From positions 1-6,007 of the forward strand of contig JAGYJO010000091.1 in the NCBI GenBank assembly GCA_018402095.1: a stretch of DNA of 6,007 bases, read 5' to 3'. Every line of letters starts with the position of its first letter. Position 1 is the stretch's first letter. A program made the translations under genes and the position numbers. The notes beneath the pieces were generated by a model. The model ran no database searches, was not told the DNA's origin, and saw nothing but the letters and a program-made list of their open reading frames with translations. Positions 1 to 5,065 of the stretch are shown here, piece after piece. This DNA comes from a bacterium (lineage in GTDB: Bacteria > Margulisbacteria > Marinamargulisbacteria > SXXA01).

Positions 1-72
1 ATTGACTTATGACCTCGCCCCATCGTGGTTCAGACAGGGAACGTCAAGAGGGCACTGCAGGTCATCGATAAT

Positions 73-987
73 TTAGCGATACACCAACGCCTGAAACAGC
101 AGCTTCCCCGTCGATGACCAACGGGGGCGACCACCCTCACCAATAGCCTCTCGGACAGACAAATTGGACAGTGACGACGTGTACACAATCCCATCACGTA
201 CAAAGGCGACTGTGGTCATATCTTCGGACATCTGTGGTGACTCAGCATTTTCTATCAACAGCGTGGTGACCAAGCCAGATAAAACCGTCTGGTAAATATC
301 GCCATCTTTTTCATACACGATAAAAGACCCATCAGAAGCCACATCCGCATTGCGCCCCTCACACACAAAGCTCGCCGATTCACCCACGGTATCATAGCTG
401 TAAATCGTGCCTGTATTGCCAGAAATACGTTCAATCAGAAGCGTTGTATTATCAATCCACTTTGGCAAATAGCCCGTCGTCAACGCGGTCTCTGTCGCCA
501 AATCATGATAGCGGATCCCATTGCCTTCATAGGCAACCCCATTCCCATTCGGCTGCCAGACCGGAGAAAATCCCGACACATTCAAACTGGTGACCAGTTG
601 CGTGGAAATCGTCATTACCGCCAGTTGGTTGTCCACGACATAGACAACCGTGGTCCCATCCGGTGACACCTGGGGACTGTGCTCATCCTGATCTGAGGTA
701 TTGGTCAGGTTTGTAATCGCACCTGTCTCTATATCCAACAAACGAATATCCGACAGATATCGCAGTTGGGTCGATATCCCCGCTGTGTCCGTCACAATCT
801 GCGTACCCGACGGCGCCCATTCAGGATGATAGAGATAGGCTTTTGTCACGGGCTCAGTGACACTCTGTGTGGCTGGATCATAGATCCGTACAATAGAAAA
901 CTCCGAGCGCGTCGCATCCGAATCAACAGAACCAGCACAGCCCGCCAAAAAGAAAAGTACCGGCAACAAACAGAGAAAACGACTCAT
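73..987 (-). CDS. TolB-like beta-propeller (PD40) lipoprotein, second gene of a tandem pair
   Basis: This encodes a predicted secreted, lipid-anchored beta-propeller protein of 304 residues. Residues 1-17 form a lipoprotein signal peptide with a hydrophobic stretch and lipobox L14-A15-G16-C17. Position +2 is Ala, which under the enterobacterial Lol rule favours outer-membrane sorting. The rest shows about seven PD40/TolB-type motifs of the W/V-x-P-D/S-G-T-x-hydrophobic kind, near residues 54-66, 103-116, 140-154, 173-185, 213-225, 249-262 and 286-298. Best preserved are HPEWAPSGTQIV and HSPQVSPDGTTVVYV. Such propellers usually bind proteins or peptides, and no catalytic residues are apparent. 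The start ATG overlaps the TGA of the upstream gene (ATGA, 984-987). A GGAGGG Shine-Dalgarno lies 7 bases upstream inside that gene, so co-translation is likely. True TolB is larger, with an extra N-terminal domain and a six-blade propeller, so this is a relative rather than TolB. The specific function is unknown. Confidence 0.85.
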   Translation of the reverse strand: MSRFLCLLPVLFFLAGCAGSVDSDATRSEFSIVRIYDPATQSVTEPVTKAYLYHPEWAPSGTQIVTDTAGISTQLRYLSDIRLLDIETGAITNLTNTSDQDEHSPQVSPDGTTVVYVVDNQLAVMTISTQLVTSLNVSGFSPVWQPNGNGVAYEGNGIRYHDLATETALTTGYLPKWIDNTTLLIERISGNTGTIYSYDTVGESASFVCEGRNADVASDGSFIVYEKDGDIYQTVLSGLVTTLLIENAESPQMSEDMTTVAFVRDGIVYTSSLSNLSVREAIGEGGRPRWSSTGKLLFQALVYR

Positions 988-2030
988 TCCGACACCCTCC
1001 GAAATCCAGAATAAGCCACTTTTGTCCCATCCGACGACAAAGCAACCGATAGGCCCGTGGCGATCTGAGTCACTGCCCCGCTAGCGATGGTACCGGTATA
1101 AACCCCACCCCCAGAGACAAACAACATCGTAGCCCCACGCAATATAGGATTCCCCAGACTACCTGACGACGTACTATACAAAAGCTCGGAATTACTGCCA
1201 TCCGAGTCATGTCGATACACAGATTGTTGGTACACTGAAATCACCGTATTGTGATCATCACTCAACGCCGCATAGGTCCCGTGGGCCAATACTTTTTGAA
1301 TATCCCCACCCGTAGAGACACGATAATAACCATCCACAGAAACCTTCTCTGCAAGCTGGGTCTCTGGCAACGTCCAATTGGGATCTGTCGTATCCAACAA
1401 CGCAACAGATGTCCCCGATGTCGTCATGAGATAATCCGTACCCTCATAACTATACCGCATCACTGTGGTCGACAGCCAAGTCACCGACACCGATGTATCA
1501 ATAGACTGCGTCAAAACGCCCTGATTCACACCTGTAACTGTCAACAAATACAGTTTCTCAGCACTCACGACCGCCAAATACGTCTCATCTGGCGACCATG
1601 CATAACCGGTCACATTGTCTAAAATCAAGGTCGGATTTGTCCCATCTGCCAATCGGACGTATAGCGATTGCGAGCTACCAGACCCCACGTAATAAGAAAT
1701 ATATGTACCATTCGAAGACCATTTCGGACTATGTTCCGACATATCATCCGTTTGCGTCAGATTGACCACACTATCACCCGTCACGGGACTCACAAACAAG
1801 TCGCCGAGATCCGAAGACGCATATACCAGTTGGGTGCCATCAGGAGACCAGTCTGCAGCGCCATAGTTGTACGAAAGGTCTGGGGATATCTGATAGGTAT
1901 TCGCCCCATCTGCATCCACCACATAAACGGTTTCATAACTATGGGTATGAGAGGTGTCTAAAAGTTGGCCACAGGCTGACAAAAGTCCCAAACCTAAGCA
2001 CAAACACAACACTCTCACGTAAGCTATCAT
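984..2030 (-). CDS. TolB-like beta-propeller (PD40) lipoprotein, first gene of a tandem pair
   Basis: This encodes a predicted lipoprotein of 348 residues. Residues 1-20 are a signal peptide with lipobox L17-S18-A19-C20, followed by Gly. The mature part carries PD40-like repeats, clearest at residues 59-70 (ADWSPDGTQLVY), 99-113 (EHSPKWSSNGTYISY), 142-153 (GYAWSPDETYLAV) and 326-340, with weaker ones around 182-195. The middle (about 200-290) is degenerate. Residues 90-113 closely resemble residues 93-116 of the downstream neighbour: both have NLT, an acidic linker, EHSP and a G-T turn. This suggests an old tandem duplication. The start has no clear Shine-Dalgarno, since the 20 bases before the ATG are AT-rich. 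I kept this ATG because the signal peptide follows at once and no later start keeps it intact. Transcription would run leftwards from the 2031-2085 region through both genes. The role is unknown; a periplasmic or outer-membrane scaffold or sensor is plausible but inferred. Confidence 0.84.
   Translation of the reverse strand: MIAYVRVLCLCLGLGLLSACGQLLDTSHTHSYETVYVVDADGANTYQISPDLSYNYGAADWSPDGTQLVYASSDLGDLFVSPVTGDSVVNLTQTDDMSEHSPKWSSNGTYISYYVGSGSSQSLYVRLADGTNPTLILDNVTGYAWSPDETYLAVVSAEKLYLLTVTGVNQGVLTQSIDTSVSVTWLSTTVMRYSYEGTDYLMTTSGTSVALLDTTDPNWTLPETQLAEKVSVDGYYRVSTGGDIQKVLAHGTYAALSDDHNTVISVYQQSVYRHDSDGSNSELLYSTSSGSLGNPILRGATMLFVSGGGVYTGTIASGAVTQIATGLSVALSSDGTKVAYSGFRRVSE
995..1000 (-). promoter_or_regulatory. 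Ribosome binding site of the 73-987 gene
   Basis: GGAGGG on the minus strand lies 7 bases before the ATG at 987. It sits inside the last codons of the upstream lipoprotein gene and fixes the start of the downstream one. With the ATGA overlap it suggests translational coupling together with independent initiation. Confidence 0.8.
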
Positions 2031-2068
2031 AAGTATAAAGATATTTTAGCTTCAAAGAATTTACAAGT

Positions 2069-2085
2069 GTAACCGTTTCGTAACC
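2069..2085. repeat. Direct repeat GTAACC, two copies one helical turn apart
   Basis: GTAACC occurs at 2069-2074 and 2080-2085, 11 bases start to start, about one turn of B-DNA. It lies about 40-55 bases upstream of the lipoprotein gene start at 2030. Two same-face copies near a promoter are typical of a tandem activator site, but six-base repeats also arise by chance and no known regulator is recognised. Confidence 0.35.
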
Positions 2086-2111
2086 ACTTCCTACGCCAGG
2101 GGCTTAACAGG

Positions 2112-2139
2112 GATTTAAAGGGCGTCAGCCCTTTAAATC
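2112..2139. repeat. Perfect 12-base-pair hairpin, GTCA loop
   Basis: GATTTAAAGGGC (2112-2123) is followed by the four-base loop GTCA and the exact complement GCCCTTTAAATC (2128-2139). No T-run follows on either strand, so it is not a standard intrinsic terminator. It is one component of the larger palindromic block. Confidence 0.85.
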
Positions 2140-2143
2140 TCTC

Positions 2144-2172
2144 TATTTCGCTCAGCAAAGCTGAGCGAAATA
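2144..2172 (+). terminator. Perfect 13-base-pair hairpin with downstream T-run, orphan terminator-like
   Basis: TATTTCGCTCAGC (2144-2156), loop AAA, then the exact complement GCTGAGCGAAATA (2160-2172). On the plus strand TG and a run of six T (2176-2181) follow closely, giving the form of a Rho-independent terminator. No plus-strand gene lies upstream to be terminated. It may be part of a repeat element, or it may shield the lemA operon from read-through. The hairpin itself is certain; the terminator role is inferred. Confidence 0.5.
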
Positions 2173-2194
2173 ATGTTTTTTCGGGGTTTTAGGT

Positions 2195-2214
2195 CACTGA
2201 GCGCAGCCGAAGTG
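2195..2214. repeat. Imperfect palindrome beginning CACTGAGCG and ending GAAGTG
   Basis: The outer bases CACT and AGTG pair, and flanking GGGG (2183-2186) and CCCC (2218-2221) can extend the structure. From memory, the sequence resembles the short dispersed intergenic motif CACTGAGCG-N-AG-N-CGAAGTG found in many unrelated bacterial genomes. It also shares CTGAGCG with the neighbouring hairpin at 2144-2172. Confidence 0.45.
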
Positions 2215-2409
2215 TCGCCCCCTGCACCCCCCGTCTAGGAAGTGATTACTAACTCACTTACCCCCCCTGGCGTAGGCAACACTTATCTTTCTGAAAATAG
2301 GGGCTCCGCACTCTCAGAGCCAGAAAGAACTACAGGCATAACAGGAACTCCCATTTGCGAGCAAAGAGGTCTCTGCGCTATTCTCTTGCGTATATATGAT
2401 CATGAAAAG

Positions 2410-2415
2410 AAGGAG
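2410..2415 (+). promoter_or_regulatory. Ribosome binding site of lemA
   Basis: AAGGAG lies 7 bases before the ATG at 2423, a near-optimal Shine-Dalgarno. It supports the lemA start and argues against the overlapping frame that runs to 2430. Confidence 0.85.
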
Positions 2416-2422
2416 CTAAAAA

Positions 2423-2995
2423 ATGGCTAACAAAACAAACTATTGGCTATGGGGAACTTTGGGTGTTTTAGCCTTTTCCTTTATTTCTTTTTTCTCTACA
2501 AAAAACAGATTGATCACACTGGATGACGCAAACCGTTCATCTTGGACTCATGTAGAGAACCAATTACAACGCAGATATGACCTCATTTCTGATTTAACAA
2601 ACACCCTCAAAGAGATGTCTCTCAGCGACGAAACCCTGATCAAAACACTCAGCATTGCTAAATTGCAGTTTACAAAGGCCACCGCTACATCCGAAAAAAT
2701 CATAGCATCGGCACAGATCGAAGCCACACTTGCACGACTACGTCTTGTCATCGAAAATGACCCCAAAATCATAAACAAACAACACACAAACCAACTCTTG
2801 AGTAGCGTATCCGAATCTGAAGACCGCATCCTTATCGAAAGCATGCGCTACAATGAGAACATCAAAATCTACAACCAAACACTTAACGGATTTCCGACAC
2901 GTTATATCGCTAAATTCCTGAAGCACACACATAAAGAACCTTTTAATTTTAAAGGATCAGCTACAACCCCACATAGTATTGAGCTTGGAAAATAA
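2423..2995 (+). CDS. lemA: LemA family membrane protein
   Basis: This encodes a 190-residue LemA-family protein. Residues 7-25 form one N-terminal membrane segment, after which the chain is a long, mostly helical domain. Family hallmarks are present: ENQLQRRYDLISDL at 45-58 (the usual W-x-x-V/L-x-x-QLQRR-x-DLIPNL block) and RYNENIKIYNQTLNGFP at 142-158, the classic R-x-YN-x-x-V-x-x-YN-x-x-I-x-x-FP motif. It ends with an EPFNF element at 172-176, like the F-x-F tail of the family. The YN motif usually just after the membrane helix is not recognisable. Length is normal for the family (about 185-200). The biochemical role of LemA is not established; it often neighbours TPM-domain or HtpX-type proteins, and neither is here. 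The stop codon abuts the ATG of znuC, so the two are probably co-transcribed, which is an unusual partnership. Confidence 0.88.
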   Translation: MANKTNYWLWGTLGVLAFSFISFFSTKNRLITLDDANRSSWTHVENQLQRRYDLISDLTNTLKEMSLSDETLIKTLSIAKLQFTKATATSEKIIASAQIEATLARLRLVIENDPKIINKQHTNQLLSSVSESEDRILIESMRYNENIKIYNQTLNGFPTRYIAKFLKHTHKEPFNFKGSATTPHSIELGK

Positions 2996-3748
2996 ATGTT
3001 AAAAATCCAAGACATTTGCTTTGGCTATGATGCCAACAACTTGGTCCTAGACCGAATCAACCTCGACATTGAAAAAGGGGAGTTTGTAGCGCTAATCGGA
3101 CCCAATGGCGGGGGGAAATCAACCCTAGTAAAATTACTATTAGGCCTTCTATCTGCCAAATCCGGCAGCATGCAGCTCTTCGGAGGATCCATAGCAGATG
3201 GTCGTTCGCGCGTCGGCTATTTACCACAATATGCCCATTTGGATTTCAGTTACCCAATCACAGTCGGAGAGGTCGTTCGTGCATCACTTATGGCGGGAAA
3301 CCCCTGGCGAAAACGACAAAAAAATGATCAATTAAAACTACAAGAAACCCTAGAAGAATTTTCTTTATCCCCACTGCAAAACAGACCGCTATCAGATCTT
3401 TCTGGTGGCCAACGCCAACGTGTGTTTCTCGCAAGAGCCATGATACATGATCCAGAGTTACTCATTTTAGATGAGCCCACAACCGCTCTAGACGCAAAAT
3501 CCGAAAACCACTTTTATCACTGGCTACAAGGCCTTGTCCCGCAAAAGACAGTCATCCTGGTCTCTCATGACCTGTCTGTCGTATCCCGTATTGCAACAAA
3601 AGTTTGCTGCCTAAACAAAACACTTGTCACACATGCCTCAGGGGAAAGTTTTTCCCCCAATGAGTTGGATGAAATCTACCCTTGCGCCGTAGAGTTTTTT
3701 GCTCACGGTCACCCCCATAGAGTTGTTGGGCACCACCATCATGGATAG
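2996..3748 (+). CDS. znuC: Zinc/manganese ABC transporter ATP-binding protein, ZnuC type
   Basis: This is the cytoplasmic ATPase subunit of a divalent-metal ABC importer (250 residues). All nucleotide-binding motifs are intact: Walker A GPNGGGKST at 35-43, Q-loop Q78 in YLPQ, signature LSGGQ at 135-139, Walker B LLILDE at 155-160, D-loop ALD at 164-166 and switch His191. The YLPQ block followed by D-F-x-x-P-I-T-V (residues 75-90) is typical of the Mn/Zn/Fe subfamily. The C-terminus is histidine-rich, with H237, H239, H241 and four consecutive His at 246-249. This could be a cytoplasmic metal-sensing or metal-buffering tail. The start follows the lemA stop with no gap and only a weak Shine-Dalgarno (TTGGAAA), so translation probably depends on lemA. 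The end overlaps znuB by 8 bases. Zn2+ is the likelier substrate, but Mn2+ or Fe2+ cannot be excluded from the sequence. Confidence 0.92.
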   Translation: MLKIQDICFGYDANNLVLDRINLDIEKGEFVALIGPNGGGKSTLVKLLLGLLSAKSGSMQLFGGSIADGRSRVGYLPQYAHLDFSYPITVGEVVRASLMAGNPWRKRQKNDQLKLQETLEEFSLSPLQNRPLSDLSGGQRQRVFLARAMIHDPELLILDEPTTALDAKSENHFYHWLQGLVPQKTVILVSHDLSVVSRIATKVCCLNKTLVTHASGESFSPNELDEIYPCAVEFFAHGHPHRVVGHHHHG

Positions 3749-4532
3749 TTTACTTTTTTGGGCACCCACCATCGTTGTTTCCGTCTTAGCTTCTATATTG
3801 GTCGCCATTGTTGGTGTATTTGCAGTGGCACGAAAAACATCGTACATGGCCGGCAGTATCGCTCATAGTGCATTTGGGGGATTGGGAATTGCATTTGCGC
3901 TGGGATTATCACCACTACTAGGCGCCAGCATTTTTGCCTTATTAACCGCAATTTTAGTCATTTGGATCAAACAACGATTTAAGGCATATGAAGATATCTT
4001 GTTAAATGGCATTTGGGCACTTGGAATGGCCATAGGCATTTTTGCATTACATCTGACACAGGGGTATGTACCAGACCTATTTGCATACTTGTTTGGCAAT
4101 ATTTTACTAACAGATTTTTACGACGCCATTTATCTGGGCATTGCATTACTCGTCATAGCCATTTTTCTGTATCGTTTTTATGACCTCATACAAACGGTAT
4201 CCTTCGACGAAGATTATGCAAAAGTTCTCAATTTACCCACATTAAGCGTTTCCTTAGGTATTATGATTGCACTCGCAATGGTCACCGTTTTGCTACTCAA
4301 AATCATGGGGATGATACTGGTTGTCTGCTTAATTGCGATTCCCGCAGCCGCAGCGCTTCACTTAACCCATTTGCTACCAAAGGCACTACTACTGAGTATA
4401 TTGTTTTCACTTACGTCTGTATTAGGGGGCACAGGACTTGCCATTTATTGGGATCTTCCCCCGACACCCATGATTGTTTTCCTATCCCTTATCATTCTAG
4501 GGGTAGCGTTTCTCATTAAATCAAGACAATAA
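3741..4532 (+). CDS. znuB: Zinc/manganese ABC transporter permease, ZnuB type (ABC-3 family)
   Basis: This is the integral-membrane permease of the importer, 263 residues from this ATG. It is strongly hydrophobic, with about seven or eight segments, for example 9-30, 47-76, 88-106, 128-146, 168-187, 188-206, 214-236 and 240-259. ABC-3 family marks include RKTSYMAGSIAHSAFGGLGIAF at 31-52 (in the usual GxxIAHxAxGGLGLA position), AYLFGNIL at 115-122, the EDYAKVLNLP cytoplasmic loop at 157-166 that should contact the ATPase, and LLLKIMGMILVVCLIAIPAAAA at 184-205. I chose ATG 3741, which overlaps the znuC stop (ATGGATAG), over an in-frame TTG at 3699. The TTG would add 14 residues read through the His-codon region of znuC. 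No strong Shine-Dalgarno precedes 3741, so coupling to znuC is likely. The gene ends 8 bases before a terminator. The binding protein ZnuA must be encoded elsewhere. Confidence 0.9.
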   Translation: MDSLLFWAPTIVVSVLASILVAIVGVFAVARKTSYMAGSIAHSAFGGLGIAFALGLSPLLGASIFALLTAILVIWIKQRFKAYEDILLNGIWALGMAIGIFALHLTQGYVPDLFAYLFGNILLTDFYDAIYLGIALLVIAIFLYRFYDLIQTVSFDEDYAKVLNLPTLSVSLGIMIALAMVTVLLLKIMGMILVVCLIAIPAAAALHLTHLLPKALLLSILFSLTSVLGGTGLAIYWDLPPTPMIVFLSLIILGVAFLIKSRQ

Positions 4533-4540
4533 AAGACAAA

Positions 4541-4570
4541 AAAAAAGCCACGTGTTAACGCGGCTTTTTT
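4541..4570. terminator. Bidirectional Rho-independent terminator between znuB and the small convergent gene
   Basis: The stem GCC-A-CGT (4547-4553) pairs with ACG-C-GGC (4558-4564) around the loop GTTA. An A-run lies on the left (4538-4546) and six T on the right (4565-4570). In the plus-strand transcript the central pair is an A-C mismatch. In the minus-strand transcript the same position is a G-U wobble, so the hairpin is fully paired and ends in a long U-run. It should therefore end transcription of both znuB and the 4591-4794 gene, more strongly in the minus direction. Confidence 0.85.
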
Positions 4571-4590
4571 AATGAAAATAGAAGAAAAGA

Positions 4591-4794
4591 TTACTCAGCT
4601 GTTGCTGTGCTTTCGTCCCATGCTACTTTGCTACAAAATTTTGTAAGTTGACGTCCGTTGTATTTTGCACGAAAAGCATAACGAATTTGCACGCTACCAT
4701 CTTTCAATTTACGCTCATACTTGGTCTTCATAATATCTTTTTCTTCGACCTTAACTTTTGTACGATCTTTTACATCATAAAACTCGACTGCCAT
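4591..4794 (-). CDS. Small basic protein of unknown function, 67 residues
   Basis: I do not recognise the function. The protein is short and highly charged (about 16 Lys/Arg against 11 Asp/Glu), with no signal peptide, no membrane segment and one Cys (C54). It starts MAVEFYDVKDRTKVKVEE. The centre (residues 22-55) alternates charged and hydrophobic residues around a KDG turn, as in a small beta-sheet protein, and continues into RYAFRAKYNGRQLTKFCSK. The C-terminus (59-67) is acidic and probably unstructured. The start is firm: ATG at 4794 has GGAGG with 6-base spacing. The frame stays open upstream to a TTG at 4905, but that stretch has no ribosome binding site and looks like leader. It is monocistronic, with its own candidate promoter (4877-4905) and the shared terminator. 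A basic, well-translated small protein could bind RNA, ribosomes or nucleic acid; that is inference only. Confidence 0.78.
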   Translation of the reverse strand: MAVEFYDVKDRTKVKVEEKDIMKTKYERKLKDGSVQIRYAFRAKYNGRQLTKFCSKVAWDESTATAE

Positions 4795-4800
4795 AGAACC

Positions 4801-4805
4801 CCTCC
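4801..4805 (-). promoter_or_regulatory. Strong ribosome binding site deciding the start of the 67-residue protein
   Basis: On the minus strand CTGGAGGGG precedes the ATG at 4794, with GGAGG at 4805-4801 and a 6-base spacer. It is one of the two best Shine-Dalgarno sites in the window and rules out the longer reading from TTG 4905. Confidence 0.85.
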
Positions 4806-4828
4806 AGCTAAATAAATTTTCAATACAC

Positions 4829-4866
4829 GAACTATTTGAATGACAGTTGAGACCATCCCATAGTTC
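4829..4866 (-). repeat. Inverted repeat GAACTAT/ATAGTTC in the leader of the small gene
   Basis: GAACTAT at 4829-4835 and its complement ATAGTTC at 4860-4866 can form a 7-base-pair stem with a 24-base loop. It falls in the presumed 5' untranslated leader of the 67-residue gene, 35 bases or more upstream of its start. It could be an RNA stem or a split operator, or it may be chance, since the loop is long and the stem is AU-rich. Confidence 0.35.
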
Positions 4867-4876
4867 TTTAGAGACT

Positions 4877-4905
4877 AATGTAAAGAGTTTTTCTGTTTTG
4901 TGCAA
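4877..4905 (-). promoter_or_regulatory. Candidate sigma-70-like promoter of the small gene
   Basis: On the minus strand TTGCAC (4905-4900) and TACATT (4882-4877) are separated by exactly 17 bases. The -35 box matches the consensus at three of six positions and the -10 box at four of six. Transcription would start near 4870 and give a leader of about 75 bases. The spacing is good but the boxes are weak. Confidence 0.35.
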
Positions 4906-5055
4906 GAGCCGATACTTTTGGTATGGTAACGAATCAAAGACGCAAGAACAAAATTATAAGATATCGCTCAAAACACAAACGTGTAACGAAGCAATACTAT
5001 AGATAGCAAGATCACAATACCAGACAATATGCGCCAATCTACTTTGGTCCAAAAT

Positions 5056-5062
5056 AAGGAAG
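5056..5062 (+). promoter_or_regulatory. Ribosome binding site of mgtE
   Basis: AAGGAAG lies just upstream of the ATG at 5066 and supports that start. The 4906-5065 stretch before it is AT-rich. It contains two copies of GTAACGAA (4926-4933 and 4983-4990) and a TATAAG (4955-4960), but no convincing promoter pair. I recognise no magnesium riboswitch there. Confidence 0.7.
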
Positions 5063-5065
5063 ATT

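Larger units (their letters stand above)
2085..2276. repeat. Nested palindromic block, possible MITE-like or extragenic palindromic element
   Basis: A perfect 13-base inverted repeat bounds the block: CCTACGCCAGGGG at 2090-2102 and its complement CCCCTGGCGTAGG at 2264-2276. A second inverted repeat overlaps its left arm: CACTTCCTA at 2085-2093 pairs with TAGGAAGTG at 2236-2244, and G/C tracts extend the match. Inside lie two perfect hairpins (2112-2139 and 2144-2172) and an imperfect palindrome (2195-2214). No transposase is present and no convincing target-site duplication flanks the ends. The length (about 190 bases), terminal inverted repeats and lack of coding fit a non-autonomous mobile element or a composite of REP-like repeats. 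Proof needs other copies in the genome. Confidence 0.55.
2031..2422. other. Divergent non-coding region between the lipoprotein operon and the lemA operon
   Basis: These 392 bases separate two divergent operons. The left part (2031-2085) is AT-rich and should hold the promoter of the lipoprotein pair. The middle (about 2085-2276) is packed with inverted repeats and C-tracts. The right part (2277-2422) should hold the lemA promoter. It contains a short GGCTC/GAGCC inverted repeat (2302-2306 and 2317-2321), a TTTGC/GCAAA palindrome (2354-2365), and the AT-rich stretch TATATATGAT at 2391-2400. That stretch overlaps an 8-base palindrome ATGATCAT (2396-2403). TATGAT at 2395-2400 is a plausible -10 box, but no good -35 box sits at the right distance. 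A plus-strand reading frame from GTG at 2242 to 2430 exists, but it starts inside the repeats and I do not regard it as a gene. Confidence 0.7.

Noticed and set aside
9..65. Inverted repeat ATGACCT/AGGTCAT downstream of the lipoprotein pair as a terminator
   Set aside because: The loop is 43 bases and no T-run follows in the minus direction, so it does not look like an intrinsic terminator. The first 72 bases otherwise show no gene.
766..1961. Plus-strand open frames opposite the lipoprotein genes (766-1014, 1251-1622, 1668-1961)
   Set aside because: They are rich in Arg, Ile and His, as expected for the reverse complement of genuine coding sequence. They have no ribosome binding sites and no recognisable domains.
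2396..2403. ATGATCAT palindrome near the lemA start as a Zur or other metal-regulator operator
   Set aside because: It is only 8 bases and does not resemble the long AT-rich Zur box known from enterobacteria, so assigning a regulator would be guesswork.
2242..2430. Plus-strand open frame of 62 codons from GTG to the start of lemA
   Set aside because: It begins inside the palindromic block, has no properly spaced ribosome binding site, its sequence is low-information and it overlaps the well-supported lemA start.
3699..3740. Longer znuB reading from TTG 3699
   Set aside because: It would add 14 residues encoded by the His-rich end of znuC without a ribosome binding site. ATG 3741 gives the usual family N-terminus and a typical short overlap.
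4795..4905. N-terminal extension of the small protein from TTG 4905
   Set aside because: No Shine-Dalgarno precedes the TTG, while ATG 4794 has an excellent one. The TTG also coincides with the candidate -35 box.
4906..5065. M-box or other magnesium riboswitch before mgtE
   Set aside because: The leader is short and AT-rich and shows no strong conserved helices or terminator-antiterminator arrangement.
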